Source: an uncultured Sulfurovum sp. (GTDB lineage Bacteria; Campylobacterota; Campylobacteria; Campylobacterales; Sulfurovaceae). From it: a DNA stretch of 64,000 bases. Shown piece by piece: positions 1-7,852 of this stretch. The notes under the pieces are model-generated. The model was not told the origin of the DNA. It did no database searches and saw nothing but the letters and a program-made list of their open reading frames with translations. Made by a program: the position numbers and the translations under genes. The stretch covers positions 106,688 to 170,687 of the forward strand of contig CACVAS010000170.1 of the NCBI GenBank assembly GCA_902727855.1. The letters run 5' to 3'. Numbering within the stretch: position 1 is the first letter of the stretch; each line of letters opens with the position of its first letter.

Positions 1-378
1 TTAAAAGATGAAGCTAAGGTGGAGTTAAAGTCAGCATTTGAAGAGTACATTGGTACTTTAGTGAAAGATGAAAACATTAGACCACATTTAAGTAAAATCA
101 TCATTGAAGGACATACTGACTCTGATGGTGGATACATTTATAACTTACAACTATCACAAAATCGTGCACTTGCTGTTATGTCATATTTACTGACATTGGA
201 TTTTTCTAAAAAATACAATATTCAACCACTCATGACTGCTTCAGGTAGGGCATACTTAGACCCAATAGAAAAAAATGGTGTAGAAGACAAAGAGGCTTCA
301 AGACGAATAGAAATTAAGTTTAGACTTAAAAATGAAGATGCTATGAGTGAAATAGAGAAGGTTTTAGATGCTGAGTAA
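1..378 (+). CDS. OmpA/MotB-like C-terminal domain protein, 5' end outside window
   Basis: The reading frame is open from base 1, so this is the C-terminal end (about 125 residues) of a longer protein; the GTG at 19 is probably internal. It shows the OmpA-like peptidoglycan-binding fold: the IEGHTDSDG motif, then NLQLSQNRALAV, and ASRRIEIKF near the end. In this family the domain anchors outer-membrane or stator proteins to peptidoglycan. The ending EDKEASRRIEIKFRLKNE resembles MotB/ZorB-type stator subunits more than OmpA porins, but the membrane helix and the MotA-like partner would lie upstream and cannot be seen. The next small gene overlaps its end. Confidence 0.75.
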   Translation, partial: LKDEAKVELKSAFEEYIGTLVKDENIRPHLSKIIIEGHTDSDGGYIYNLQLSQNRALAVMSYLLTLDFSKKYNIQPLMTASGRAYLDPIEKNGVEDKEASRRIEIKFRLKNEDAMSEIEKVLDAE

Positions 379-565
379 AAAAACAGACTCAAAGTTGCAG
401 ATGGAGTCCTTTAAGATAAAGCATATTAAGAAGTCTCTACTTACCATAGATGTCTATTTGGAGTCAGCAAAAGTACATAAAAATAGAAATGAATACTATA
501 AAAAAACTGTCTTTAAAAAACCAAGTTTATGGGATAAGATATTGTTATTTATTGGAGTTACATAA
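368..565 (+). CDS. Small basic hypothetical protein overlapping the OmpA-like gene
   Basis: A 65-residue ORF whose ATG lies 11 bases inside the end of the preceding OmpA-like gene, an arrangement that suggests translational coupling. The product is Lys-rich, with no signal peptide, and has a short hydrophobic end (DKILLFIGVT). I do not recognise a family. It may be a cytoplasmic accessory protein of the truncated upstream operon, or a chance ORF. The next gene is on the opposite strand, so this is the last gene of its operon. Confidence 0.45.
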   Translation: MLSKKTDSKLQMESFKIKHIKKSLLTIDVYLESAKVHKNRNEYYKKTVFKKPSLWDKILLFIGVT

Positions 566-601
566 AAAGGAGATAGATATATATAATCTTAACTTTCGCA
601 C

Positions 602-1609
602 CTAATACCAAATTAAATTTAAATCATACATGTAAAATAAGTCTTGGTATAAATTATTCGTATCGGTATCATCATTGGTTGTATATTGTCGCCAGAGTCC
701 ATCATTACTCACAATATTATTTCCATCACACCACGCTACCCAGTTAGCCCCTCCAGAGCTTTGGTAGGTATAGGTAAAGGTATAATTTCTACCTACTGCA
801 CAATCTGCAGCGTCAGAAATTACTATATCATCTCCAGAAATTTCTGCGTCAAAACAGCTATTTGGATTATGTACTTTAGCAATTTTTCCAGAAATTTCTA
901 AATCTTTATCAAGAGACTGATCAGCATCTTTTTGTATTGCCTCAATGGTTACGTTGCTTGCTACTGGTGGGTTCGCCACAGAAACACAAGAGGCAGGATT
1001 GCTTGGGTTGTTGGGTTTGTAGCTAGCGTTACAACTCTGTATTATACAACTCCCATACGCCGTACCGTTCCATGTTTTTTGACCTGTACCGTTGGTGACC
1101 GAACAGGTTTGAGTATTCCTCACACACTCGGTGTTGCTTGCATTTTTGTGGTGTGTTGAATTACAGCTCAAACTTTCCGAAAAAGTCCAATCACTTTGAC
1201 AGGTAAAAGTTTTGGTTCCACCGGTAAGCGATTGCGTATACGAATTTCCCTGCACCACATTCCCACCACCTGGTTTGTCACATACGGCTTTAAAATTTAG
1301 TCGGTATTGATTATTAGGACCAGCTGAAAGACCTGTTGCTACCGCATCATCAAATTGAATTTTCTTAGTACTCGTTATTGTTACACAAGTATTAAAAGTA
1401 GAAGACGTATCAAAGCTAATTGTATTAGATGCAGTATAAGTAGACGGAGATGGAACTATATTATGAAAAAACCCCTCTCTATAAAGTCCATTCGCATCAA
1501 CCTCTATATCTTTATTAGAACAACTTGATGCAAACGACACAGAAGAAAAAGAAGTCAGAAAAAAAATTCCAAGCCCCAAAAATTGCAGTGCTGCCAATAG
1601 ATTTCGCAT
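602..1609 (-). CDS. Secreted Cys-rich hypothetical protein
   Basis: 335 residues from the ATG at 1609; the frame extends further upstream, but only this start places a signal peptide at the N-terminus (hydrophobic LLAALQFLGLGIFFLTSF, then an Ala-Ser cleavage region). The mature protein is rich in Ser, Thr and Asn, with about a dozen Cys. Its central segment (CSVTNGTGQKTWNGTAYGSC followed by SCNASYKPNN) resembles a disulfide-rich module repeated in bacterial surface proteins. The function is unknown; an extracellular or surface location is inferred. The upstream 500 bases are occupied by palindromic repeats. Confidence 0.6.
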   Translation of the reverse strand: MRNLLAALQFLGLGIFFLTSFSSVSFASSCSNKDIEVDANGLYREGFFHNIVPSPSTYTASNTISFDTSSTFNTCVTITSTKKIQFDDAVATGLSAGPNNQYRLNFKAVCDKPGGGNVVQGNSYTQSLTGGTKTFTCQSDWTFSESLSCNSTHHKNASNTECVRNTQTCSVTNGTGQKTWNGTAYGSCIIQSCNASYKPNNPSNPASCVSVANPPVASNVTIEAIQKDADQSLDKDLEISGKIAKVHNPNSCFDAEISGDDIVISDAADCAVGRNYTFTYTYQSSGGANWVAWCDGNNIVSNDGLWRQYTTNDDTDTNNLYQDLFYMYDLNLIWY

Positions 1610-1679
1610 ATATCGATATTTATGTGTGTATAGTTCTAGTATACGCGAAAACCCAGAAAATTTCCAGAAAAAATCACAA

Positions 1680-1757
1680 TGGACATTGAGCGGAGTCGAA
1701 ATGGAAGAGCTCATCCTCCACTCATGCTTCGACAGGCTCAGCAACCGCTACAAAAAA
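1680..1757. repeat. REP-like repeat, copy 1
   Basis: This copy contains gacattgagcggagtcgaaa, ggaagagct and then atgcttcgacaggctcagca before accgct. The same ordered blocks return at 1854-1942. The inner part cttcgacaggctcag is the widespread gene-spacer palindrome type (revcomp ctgagcctgtcgaag). It is clearly more GC-rich than the surrounding DNA, which points to an imported or mobilised repeat. Confidence 0.65.
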
Positions 1758-1768
1758 CTCACTCCGTC

Positions 1769-1788
1769 ATTCCCGCGGAGGCGGGAAT
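1769..1788. repeat. 20-bp palindrome attccc-N8-gggaat (dRS3-like)
   Basis: The inverted repeat attcccgc/gcgggaat has a 4-base centre. It matches the general ATTCCC-N8-GGGAAT form described as dRS3 in Neisseria and seen as 'GTCATTCCCGC..GCGGGAATCC' in many proteobacteria. A partly similar decayed element, ttcctgactactcgggaa, lies at about 1991-2008. Confidence 0.6.
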
Positions 1789-1853
1789 CCCCAAGAAAAA
1801 GAAACAATCACTCAAAACACCATTCTCTTATAAAACCCAGAAAAAAAAATACC

Positions 1854-1942
1854 GGACATTGAGCGGAGAACTCCCCTGAGCCTGTCGAACGGGTCGAAAT
1901 GGAAGAGCTTATGCTTCGACCAACTCAGCAACCGCTTACAAA
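1854..1942. repeat. REP-like repeat, copy 2
   Basis: This is the second copy of the 1680-1757 element: gacattgagcggag, then an inserted block with cctgagcctgtcgaac, then tcgaaatggaagagctt, atgcttcgacc and ctcagcaaccgct. The insert is itself the complement of the tcgacaggctcag block, so copy 2 can fold into a longer hairpin. The 500-base gap between genes (1610-2111) holds only these repeats and the hairpin at 2025-2082. Confidence 0.6.
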
Positions 1943-2024
1943 AAAAGAGAGAATTTTCTCTCAGTAAAAACACCTAATTGCACGATAAGATTCCTGACTA
2001 CTCGGGAATGACGCACAAAAAAAG

Positions 2025-2082
2025 CCAGAAAATTCTTTCCCTCCCCCTGTGAATGGGAAACGAGGGGGTTAGAATTTTCTGG
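2025..2082 (-). terminator. Probable terminator of the 2112-2654 gene
   Basis: Perfect 12-base arms (ccagaaaattct at 2025-2036 and agaattttctgg at 2071-2082) enclose a second small stem (ccccct/aggggg). On the minus strand the hairpin is followed by ggcttttttt, which fits intrinsic termination of the gene ending at 2112. On the plus strand it is followed by atttttg, so it may work both ways. Confidence 0.6.
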
Positions 2083-2111
2083 ATTTTTGTTTCTTTCACG
2101 TGTGCATATGC

Positions 2112-2654
2112 CTAACTACATACCTCTCTCTCTTCATAAATAGGTTGACCTGTTTCAAAGTCATAACCTACCAAAACCTGCTCAGTATTACAATCCGTAA
2201 TATTCGGGTCATTTGGTCGGGCATCAGCGTTGTTTCCTACTCCGTCTCCGTCACTATCTGCATTTTCGTTTGGATTGTTTGGAAAGGCGTCGTTGATGTC
2301 TGGCACTCCATCTCCATCGGTATCGACTGGTGTCAATATATGACTAGTCACTATCCCCATCACAGAAGCTATCATTTGATTGTATGCGTCTACGAGGTTT
2401 TGTACTTCTGCTTGGGTATCTACATCTTTAAAAGAGAGGGCTTTGACTTTGGCATTGATGGCATGGAGGTTGTGGCTACCTACATCTGCTATGTTGGCAT
2501 AATGGTAGTCTTCTAGTGTAGGAGGAGTGTTAGCATCTTCTGCGTAAGTAGCTATGGTGATGAGGGCATCTTGTGGTGTTTGTGTGTAGCCTTGCGTTAC
2601 GCTTAGCAGTAGAAGCGTAAATGTAAAACGTTTTAACATAGCTTTTTTCAACAT
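2112..2654 (-). CDS. Secreted protein with thrombospondin type 3-like calcium repeats
   Basis: 180 residues. The ATG at 2654 is preceded by gaggg at a suitable distance. The N-terminus is a signal peptide (KRFTFTLLLLSVTQGYT). The middle is an unrecognised helical region. Residues about 108-150 carry two Asp-rich repeats, DTDGDGVPDINDAFP and DSDGDGVGNNAD, typical of calcium-binding thrombospondin type 3 or OmpA-linker repeats. The C-terminus has two Cys. It is probably exported to the periplasm or surface. It is separate from the next secreted gene on the same strand, with repeats and a terminator between them. Confidence 0.65.
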   Translation of the reverse strand: MLKKAMLKRFTFTLLLLSVTQGYTQTPQDALITIATYAEDANTPPTLEDYHYANIADVGSHNLHAINAKVKALSFKDVDTQAEVQNLVDAYNQMIASVMGIVTSHILTPVDTDGDGVPDINDAFPNNPNENADSDGDGVGNNADARPNDPNITDCNTEQVLVGYDFETGQPIYEEREVCS

Positions 2655-2782
2655 GGTTTTCCCTCTTGATGACTTAAATAGATTTAAAGTATAGCATCAT
2701 AATATAAATGTAGATGGGGTTATGTTAGTTTATATTTTTTCCTTTGTAATTAAAAGTAAAATCTTTTTTAAGCCAAAAAGAC

Positions 2783-2788
2783 TATAAT
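2783..2788 (+). promoter_or_regulatory. -10 element of the toxin-antitoxin operon
   Basis: A perfect TATAAT lies 41 bases before the antitoxin ATG at 2830. It is followed by the repeated words agtaaatta and agtaaataa (2796-2815), which could be the antitoxin's binding region. Campylobacterota sigma-70 promoters often lack a clear -35, and none is seen here. Confidence 0.45.
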
Positions 2789-2829
2789 ATTCACAAGTAA
2801 ATTAACTAGTAAATAAAAGGAGTTGTATC

Positions 2830-3126
2830 ATGGTAAAATATTCAGAAAATGAACTTTTTTCCATAACAGACTTTACAAAACAAATAAGTAGCCTTTTGAA
2901 AGCCATTAAAAATAATAGTCTTGAAAAGATAGGGGTCTTAAAAAATAATCGTTTAGAAGTGGTTGTTTTGTCTACGGAAGAGTATAGTCGGTTAAAGAAA
3001 ATAGAAGAAGAGTCTAAGAGTGCTAGATGGATATATTGGAAAGATGAAGAGTTAGATAACTTTGGTAAAATTGCCATAGGCTTGAGCCGTCATGATTACG
3101 ATAGTGAGGACTATTCCAAGTGGTAG
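2830..3126 (+). CDS. Phd/YefM-like antitoxin
   Basis: 98 residues. The N-terminal half fits the Phd/YefM antitoxin fold: the SITDFTKQISSLLKAI region, then KIGVLKNNRLEVVVLSTEEY, the usual '..vl.ngrp.avl.s.eeY' element. The C-terminal part, with acidic and aromatic residues, would wrap the toxin. aaaagg precedes the ATG. The toxin start overlaps its stop codon, so the two are co-translated. It is expected to repress its own promoter and neutralise the MazF-like toxin. Confidence 0.7.
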   Translation: MVKYSENELFSITDFTKQISSLLKAIKNNSLEKIGVLKNNRLEVVVLSTEEYSRLKKIEEESKSARWIYWKDEELDNFGKIAIGLSRHDYDSEDYSKW

Positions 3127-3449
3127 GGTCTATCTATTTTATTGAGATGCCTTATTCTGACTTTAGACAGTTTAAAGGGCGACCAGTATTGGTTTTTAAA
3201 ATTATTGATAAAAATGATGTCTTAGTTTTACCCCTAACTACCAATCTTCACAGAGAAGGTATTGTGATTACCAATGATGATATTGAAACTGGCTCTTTAA
3301 AAAAAGAGTCAGTGGTTATTGTCCCTAAGCTTACTGCTATAGATGCTTCATTAATTTCAGAGAGTAATAGTATTGCTACTTTGAAGAATGAAACATCTGT
3401 GAAGATTTTAAAAGATATTTGTAAAAAGTTTGAGTGTAAAAATTTGTAA
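3120..3449 (+). CDS. MazF/PemK-like toxin
   Basis: 109 residues from a GTG at 3120 that overlaps the antitoxin stop. The pattern GSIYFIEMPYSDFRQFKGRP matches the MazF/PemK opening (G.i...e.p..d....K.RP), followed by VLPLTTNLHREGIVI and KLTAID, the usual SH3-like strand and helix blocks. Family members are mRNA interferases that cut RNA when the antitoxin is degraded. This is a divergent member; the target sequence cannot be deduced. Confidence 0.7.
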   Translation: MVGSIYFIEMPYSDFRQFKGRPVLVFKIIDKNDVLVLPLTTNLHREGIVITNDDIETGSLKKESVVIVPKLTAIDASLISESNSIATLKNETSVKILKDICKKFECKNL

Positions 3450-3464
3450 GCTTAGACATAGGGT

Positions 3465-4385
3465 TTAGCCAATGAGTTTAGCACATAAGTCAAATCTATT
3501 ATGTGTCATGAGGTGTACTTTTCCATGTTCTGTCATGATATCATCAAAAATAGCTTTGGAAATGTTATAGCCTACTTCTTTCTCTTTTTCTACACCATCC
3601 ATAGCTGCTAAGTTCATGTCATCAATAATTTCTTTAGGTACATGAATACCCGGTACTTTATCGTTGATAAAGTTTGCTGTTCTTGTTGATACTATGGGGA
3701 ACTGTCCTAAAACCAATTGTGCTTCTTTTGCGGTATCTCTGATGCTTAATTCCCTAGCCTCATCAAATATTTCTAAAAGTTCTTTTGCTCCTTCTAAATC
3801 ATAGACAGGTTGGGTAATGATGGCACGTGCACCATAGTTGAGCTTTTTTATCATACGTTTTTGAAGTTTCTTATTGTCCCTAGCATAAGAGTTTGCTACT
3901 GCAAAAGGGTAGATAGGTTTTGGTCTAGGGGTCAATACCTTATTGGAGTAGTCTACACCATTATTTAAATGGTAAATAATACTAAGTAGTAAGGAAGAGT
4001 CACGTTCTACTACACCTTTGACTTCTGGTTGATCTGAAAACTTCGCAGGGTCACCAGTAAGTGCAAGAATACATCTTAAATCAAAATCATTTGCTCCTAG
4101 CAATGTTGACTGCAATGAAAGCTTGTTTTTATCTCTCATACTCATGGTAGCAATGACCGGCTTACCAAACTCTTGTTGTATCTTAATGGCTGAGAGAACA
4201 CCAGACATTTTTAGTTTAGCAAGAGGGTTGTCTGTACATGAAAAGCCAGATATTTTTTCATGTAGATTATGCTTTCGTATATCATCTATTAGACCATCTA
4301 TAGAAGCACCATGTGGAGGGTTGACTTCTACAGTGATAAACTTATCTGTATCACTACATAAAAAATCACAAAATTCTTTAAACAT
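3465..4385 (-). CDS. Methylenetetrahydrofolate reductase family protein
   Basis: 306 residues, TIM-barrel flavoprotein family of MetF. Typical pieces are ITVEVNPPHG near residue 20 (the E..PP motif), GFSCTDNPLAK, PVIATMSMRDKNK, ILALTGDP and ARAIITQPVYD. The family reduces 5,10-methylene-THF to 5-methyl-THF for methionine synthesis and one-carbon metabolism. Length and motifs are intact. It is a divergent type compared with enterobacterial MetF, so the gene symbol is left open. It is divergent from serB, and both promoters must lie in 4386-4452. Confidence 0.8.
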   Translation of the reverse strand: MFKEFCDFLCSDTDKFITVEVNPPHGASIDGLIDDIRKHNLHEKISGFSCTDNPLAKLKMSGVLSAIKIQQEFGKPVIATMSMRDKNKLSLQSTLLGANDFDLRCILALTGDPAKFSDQPEVKGVVERDSSLLLSIIYHLNNGVDYSNKVLTPRPKPIYPFAVANSYARDNKKLQKRMIKKLNYGARAIITQPVYDLEGAKELLEIFDEARELSIRDTAKEAQLVLGQFPIVSTRTANFINDKVPGIHVPKEIIDDMNLAAMDGVEKEKEVGYNISKAIFDDIMTEHGKVHLMTHNRFDLCAKLIG

Positions 4386-4455
4386 ACATTATCCTAATAT
4401 TATTTCTTTGTTTTTATGGCTATAATTCTATCTAAATAATACATAGAGGTATATG

Positions 4456-5079
4456 ATGTCTAAACTAGCAGTCTTTGATTTTGATTCAACACTTATGGAT
4501 GGTGAGACCATTGATTTTTTTGCAGAAGAACTTGGTTTTAAAGATCAAGTTGTAGCTATTACAGACCGTGCCATGGCAGGAGAATTAGACTTTTATGCCT
4601 CATTGGTTGAACGTGTTGCATTACTTAAAGGTCTTCCTCATAGTAAAGTAGAACAAATATGTACAAGTTTGCCTATCATGCCAGGAGCTACAGAGGTAGT
4701 TCAAGGTTTAAAAGAACGTGGTTACACAGTTGTGTGTTTTTCTGGTGGCTTTAGAGACGCAACCGAGCCAGCATGTAAAAAGTTAGATATAGATGCAGAC
4801 TTTTCCAACTTTTTACACGCAGAAGATGGCATACTCACTGGTGCAGTAGGTGGTGAGATGATGTACTCAGAAGCCAAAGGTGACATGATAAAACGTTTAC
4901 AAGCCTTACTAGGTGTAAGCCGTGAAGATACCTTAGTGGTAGGAGATGGAGCTAACGATTTGAGTATGTTTGCTCATGCAGACACACGTGTAGCATTTTG
5001 TGCAAAACCCATCCTACGTGAAGCAGCATCACATTGTGTAGATGTGAAAGATTTAAGAGAGATTTTGAAGATAGTGTAA
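4456..5079 (+). CDS. serB: Phosphoserine phosphatase, HAD family
   Basis: 207 residues. Two ATGs are adjacent; the second (4456) sits 6 bases after agagg and is preferred over 4453. The HAD catalytic motif FDFDSTLMDGETID lies at residues about 6-19, motif II CFSGGF near 93, the motif III lysine in EAKGD, and motif IV VVGDGANDLSMF near 160. It hydrolyses phosphoserine in the last step of serine synthesis. The catalytic core is complete, without the ACT extension of some SerB proteins. Other HAD phosphatases with the same motifs cannot be fully excluded. Confidence 0.85.
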   Translation: MSKLAVFDFDSTLMDGETIDFFAEELGFKDQVVAITDRAMAGELDFYASLVERVALLKGLPHSKVEQICTSLPIMPGATEVVQGLKERGYTVVCFSGGFRDATEPACKKLDIDADFSNFLHAEDGILTGAVGGEMMYSEAKGDMIKRLQALLGVSREDTLVVGDGANDLSMFAHADTRVAFCAKPILREAASHCVDVKDLREILKIV

Positions 5080-5124
5080 AGTTAATTTTATTATTTACAA
5101 TGATATTTTTTATAAAGGAACATA

Positions 5125-6900
5125 ATGAAATCTACATGTAGCATAAGTAGCATACTCAAACAAATACTTAGCTACAGAAAAGAAGTCATATTAGGAAATA
5201 TTATAGCCATCACCGCTACGCTTTTAGTGGTACTTATCCCTTTATTTATTCCTCTTTTGGTTGATGAATTACTTTTGGGTAAGGAGCATGGGTTTATTGA
5301 TTTTATTCGTCAATATATTTTCACTTCAGATGTCAAAGGTTATGTTCTGTTTGTTTTGGCAATTATTTTATTACTAAGGGTATTTAGTACGCTTTTGTCT
5401 ATACTACAGACTAAAATATTTGTTTCCATATCAAAAAATATTACCTATAAAATGAGAGACTCTCTACTGCAACATCTTAAAAATGTATCACTCAAAGAGT
5501 ATGAAATGATGAGAGTAGGGGCAGTGACATCTAAACTTGTAACTGATGTTGAGACTATAGATGGTTTTATAAGCAGTACCATTTCTAAACTCATAGTCGC
5601 AGTGTTGCTACTTTTCTTCTCTGCGGTAGTATTGCTATGGATACATTGGCAATTGGCCATTTTCATACTTATTACTAACCCTGTTGTTGTATTGTTTACT
5701 GTGAAATTAGCTCGAAACATAGGGGAACTAAAAAAAGAAGAAAACAAAGCTATTGAACTGTTCCAGTCAAGTCTTACTGAAACGTTAGAACTATTTCACC
5801 AAATACGTGCTGCCAATAAAGAGGAATATTTTTTTGAAATGAGTCGTATAAAGGCTGATGAACTTAAAGAACACTCTATTAACTATGGGTATAAATCAGA
5901 TGCTGCAATGAAGTACTCTTATCTGGTTTTTTTAGCGGGTTATGAGATATTTAGAGCTGTGAGTATTTTGGCAGTGGCGTATTCTGACCTTTCTGTAGGA
6001 TTGATGTTAGCTATATTTTCCTACCTTTGGGTGATGGTGAATCCGACACATGACATTATTAATTTTCAGTATGTACTCTCAACAGCAAAAGCAGCATGTA
6101 AACGTATAAATAGTGTCTATGAGATGGAACAAGAACCAAACATTGAACAAAAAATAAATCCTTTTATGGGTCAGAATGCTATAGATATAGAGATTAATAA
6201 TCTATCATTTTCCTATAATAAAGAATATAATATTTTAAATAATGTGAATATGAAAATAGAAAAAGGGTCTAAAGTTGCTATTGTGGGTGCAAGTGGATCA
6301 GGTAAAACAACATTGTCAAATATACTTGTTGGGTTTTACCCATTAAGCGATGGAGAAATAGTCTATGCAGGTGTCTCAAATAGGGAATTAAAGCTTTCAA
6401 CAATTCGTGAACATATTCACTTAATCTTGCAACATCCTAAACTTTTTAATGATACAATGCTGTTTAATCTAACGTTAGGTAAAGAGTACAGTGATGCTAA
6501 AATTGAAAAAGCATTAAAAATTGCACAACTCGATGATGTAATAGAACGTTTAGATTTAGGGCTTAATACACTTGTTGGAAAAGATGGTATTAAGCTTAGT
6601 GGAGGACAAAGACAAAGAGTTGCTATTGCTAGGATGATTTTAAGTGATCCTAAGGTGGTCATTTTTGATGAGTCTACTTCAGCACTAGATGTACATACTG
6701 AAGTAAATCTGTTTGAGGCATTGCAACCTTTTTTAGAAAATAAAACGGTAATTACTATTGCACATAGACTGAGTACTATTAAAAGTGCAGAGTTTATTTA
6801 TGTTTTAGAAGATGGAATTGTAGTAGACAGTGGCACTCCCAAATCACTACTCTCTAAAGATGCAAAAAATAACAATGGTTATTTTAGCTCAATGATATAA
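5125..6900 (+). CDS. ABC transporter, fused permease and ATPase (exporter type)
   Basis: 591 residues, half-transporter of the MsbA/multidrug type. The first 310 residues hold six membrane helices; the C-terminal 230 form the ATPase. Walker A is GASGSGKTT, the signature LSGGQRQRVAIARM, Walker B VVIFDESTSALD, and the switch histidine IAHRLST. It acts as a homodimer in the inner membrane and exports lipids or small hydrophobic compounds. The start follows aagga. uppP begins only 10 bases downstream, so the pair is likely an operon; a role in envelope lipid or drug export is inferred. Confidence 0.85.
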   Translation: MKSTCSISSILKQILSYRKEVILGNIIAITATLLVVLIPLFIPLLVDELLLGKEHGFIDFIRQYIFTSDVKGYVLFVLAIILLLRVFSTLLSILQTKIFVSISKNITYKMRDSLLQHLKNVSLKEYEMMRVGAVTSKLVTDVETIDGFISSTISKLIVAVLLLFFSAVVLLWIHWQLAIFILITNPVVVLFTVKLARNIGELKKEENKAIELFQSSLTETLELFHQIRAANKEEYFFEMSRIKADELKEHSINYGYKSDAAMKYSYLVFLAGYEIFRAVSILAVAYSDLSVGLMLAIFSYLWVMVNPTHDIINFQYVLSTAKAACKRINSVYEMEQEPNIEQKINPFMGQNAIDIEINNLSFSYNKEYNILNNVNMKIEKGSKVAIVGASGSGKTTLSNILVGFYPLSDGEIVYAGVSNRELKLSTIREHIHLILQHPKLFNDTMLFNLTLGKEYSDAKIEKALKIAQLDDVIERLDLGLNTLVGKDGIKLSGGQRQRVAIARMILSDPKVVIFDESTSALDVHTEVNLFEALQPFLENKTVITIAHRLSTIKSAEFIYVLEDGIVVDSGTPKSLLSKDAKNNNGYFSSMI

Positions 6901-6910
6901 GGAAAAATAT

Positions 6911-7675
6911 TTGGATATCTTTCAAGCGATAATTATAGGAATTATTGAAGGTTTCACAGAGTTTCTACCTATCTCCTCCACGGGACATATGATAGTTGCT
7001 TCTGAGTTTTTAGGTCTACCCCAAGACACTTTAACAAAAGCATATGAAGTGATTATTCAGTTTGCAGCTATCTTGGCTGTGATGATTATTTATAAAGAAA
7101 AAATTACATTTAAAAAAGTAGACTTATGGGTTAAGCTTTTTGTTGCTTTCCTCCCTTTAGCCATAGTCGGCTATATTTTCAAAGATCATATTAAAGCACT
7201 TTTTAATGTGCAGACTGTTGCATGGATGTTCATCATCGGTGGGATTATTTTTTTAATTGTAGAGCATTTTTACACAGAGAAAGAGCACCATGTATCAGAT
7301 GTAGAAGCTGTGAGTATGACTCAAGCATTTTGGGTAGGTTTTGCACAAATATTTTCACTCATACCTGGTACGAGTAGAGCAGGTGCGACCATTATAGGTG
7401 GACTACTTTCTGGACTTGATAGAAAAACATCTATGGAGTTTTCCTTTTTATTGGCTATACCAGTAATGACAGCTGTAAGTGGATATGATTTACTAAAGCA
7501 TTATAAAGAATTTGCTGATGCCAACTGGATAGCATTTAGTATTGGCTTTATTACGGCATTTATAGTGGCATATCTAACCATAAAATTGTTTCTTGCATTT
7601 ATTCAACGTTTCACTTTTGTCGCATTTGGAATTTATAGAATAATTTTTGGAATCGTATTATTGATGATAATATAA
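6911..7675 (+). CDS. uppP: Undecaprenyl-diphosphatase
   Basis: 254 residues from a TTG start at 6911, set by aagga 7 bases upstream and by the conserved N-terminus. The BacA/UppP signatures are clear: EGFTEFLPISSTGH (residues 13-26, catalytic Glu17 and the SSTGH loop) and PGTSRAGATI in the second half. It is a polytopic inner-membrane protein that removes a phosphate from undecaprenyl diphosphate, recycling the lipid carrier for peptidoglycan and O-antigen synthesis. Overproduction gives bacitracin resistance in other bacteria. A strong hairpin follows immediately. Confidence 0.92.
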   Translation: MDIFQAIIIGIIEGFTEFLPISSTGHMIVASEFLGLPQDTLTKAYEVIIQFAAILAVMIIYKEKITFKKVDLWVKLFVAFLPLAIVGYIFKDHIKALFNVQTVAWMFIIGGIIFLIVEHFYTEKEHHVSDVEAVSMTQAFWVGFAQIFSLIPGTSRAGATIIGGLLSGLDRKTSMEFSFLLAIPVMTAVSGYDLLKHYKEFADANWIAFSIGFITAFIVAYLTIKLFLAFIQRFTFVAFGIYRIIFGIVLLMII

Positions 7676-7716
7676 TATTTTGATGTATTTTTTAACGGAA
7701 ATACATCAAAAATATT
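7674..7716 (+). terminator. Hairpin after uppP
   Basis: The arms aatattttgatgtattt (from 7674) and aaatacatcaaaaatatt (to 7716) pair over 17 bases with one bulged A and an 8-base loop. There is no clean T run after it, but the A/T-rich arms make it a plausible terminator of the ABC-uppP operon. Confidence 0.5.
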
Positions 7717-7852
7717 TGTGGATTAATATCTGCAAATTGATAGAAAAAAAAGATGAATTTATAGAGTCTCTTATGAGGGTTTCTATTAAGTTCAAAATAA
7801 TTTTGGACAAATTAACGTAAGGGTGGATGAACTATTTACCCAAAGGCAAAAT

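Noticed and set aside
1626..1879. Two short plus-strand frames across the repeats
   Set aside because: They run through REP-like palindromes that are non-coding, and share no similarity to proteins.
2100..2516. Plus-strand frame of 138 codons opposite the calcium-repeat protein
   Set aside because: It is the complement of a gene with a signal peptide and calcium repeats, and begins inside its terminator region.
7823..7852. Upstream GTG start for the DEAD-box helicase
   Set aside because: The only Shine-Dalgarno-like sequence touches the GTG, whereas the ATG at 7853 has one at normal distance and gives the usual N-terminus.
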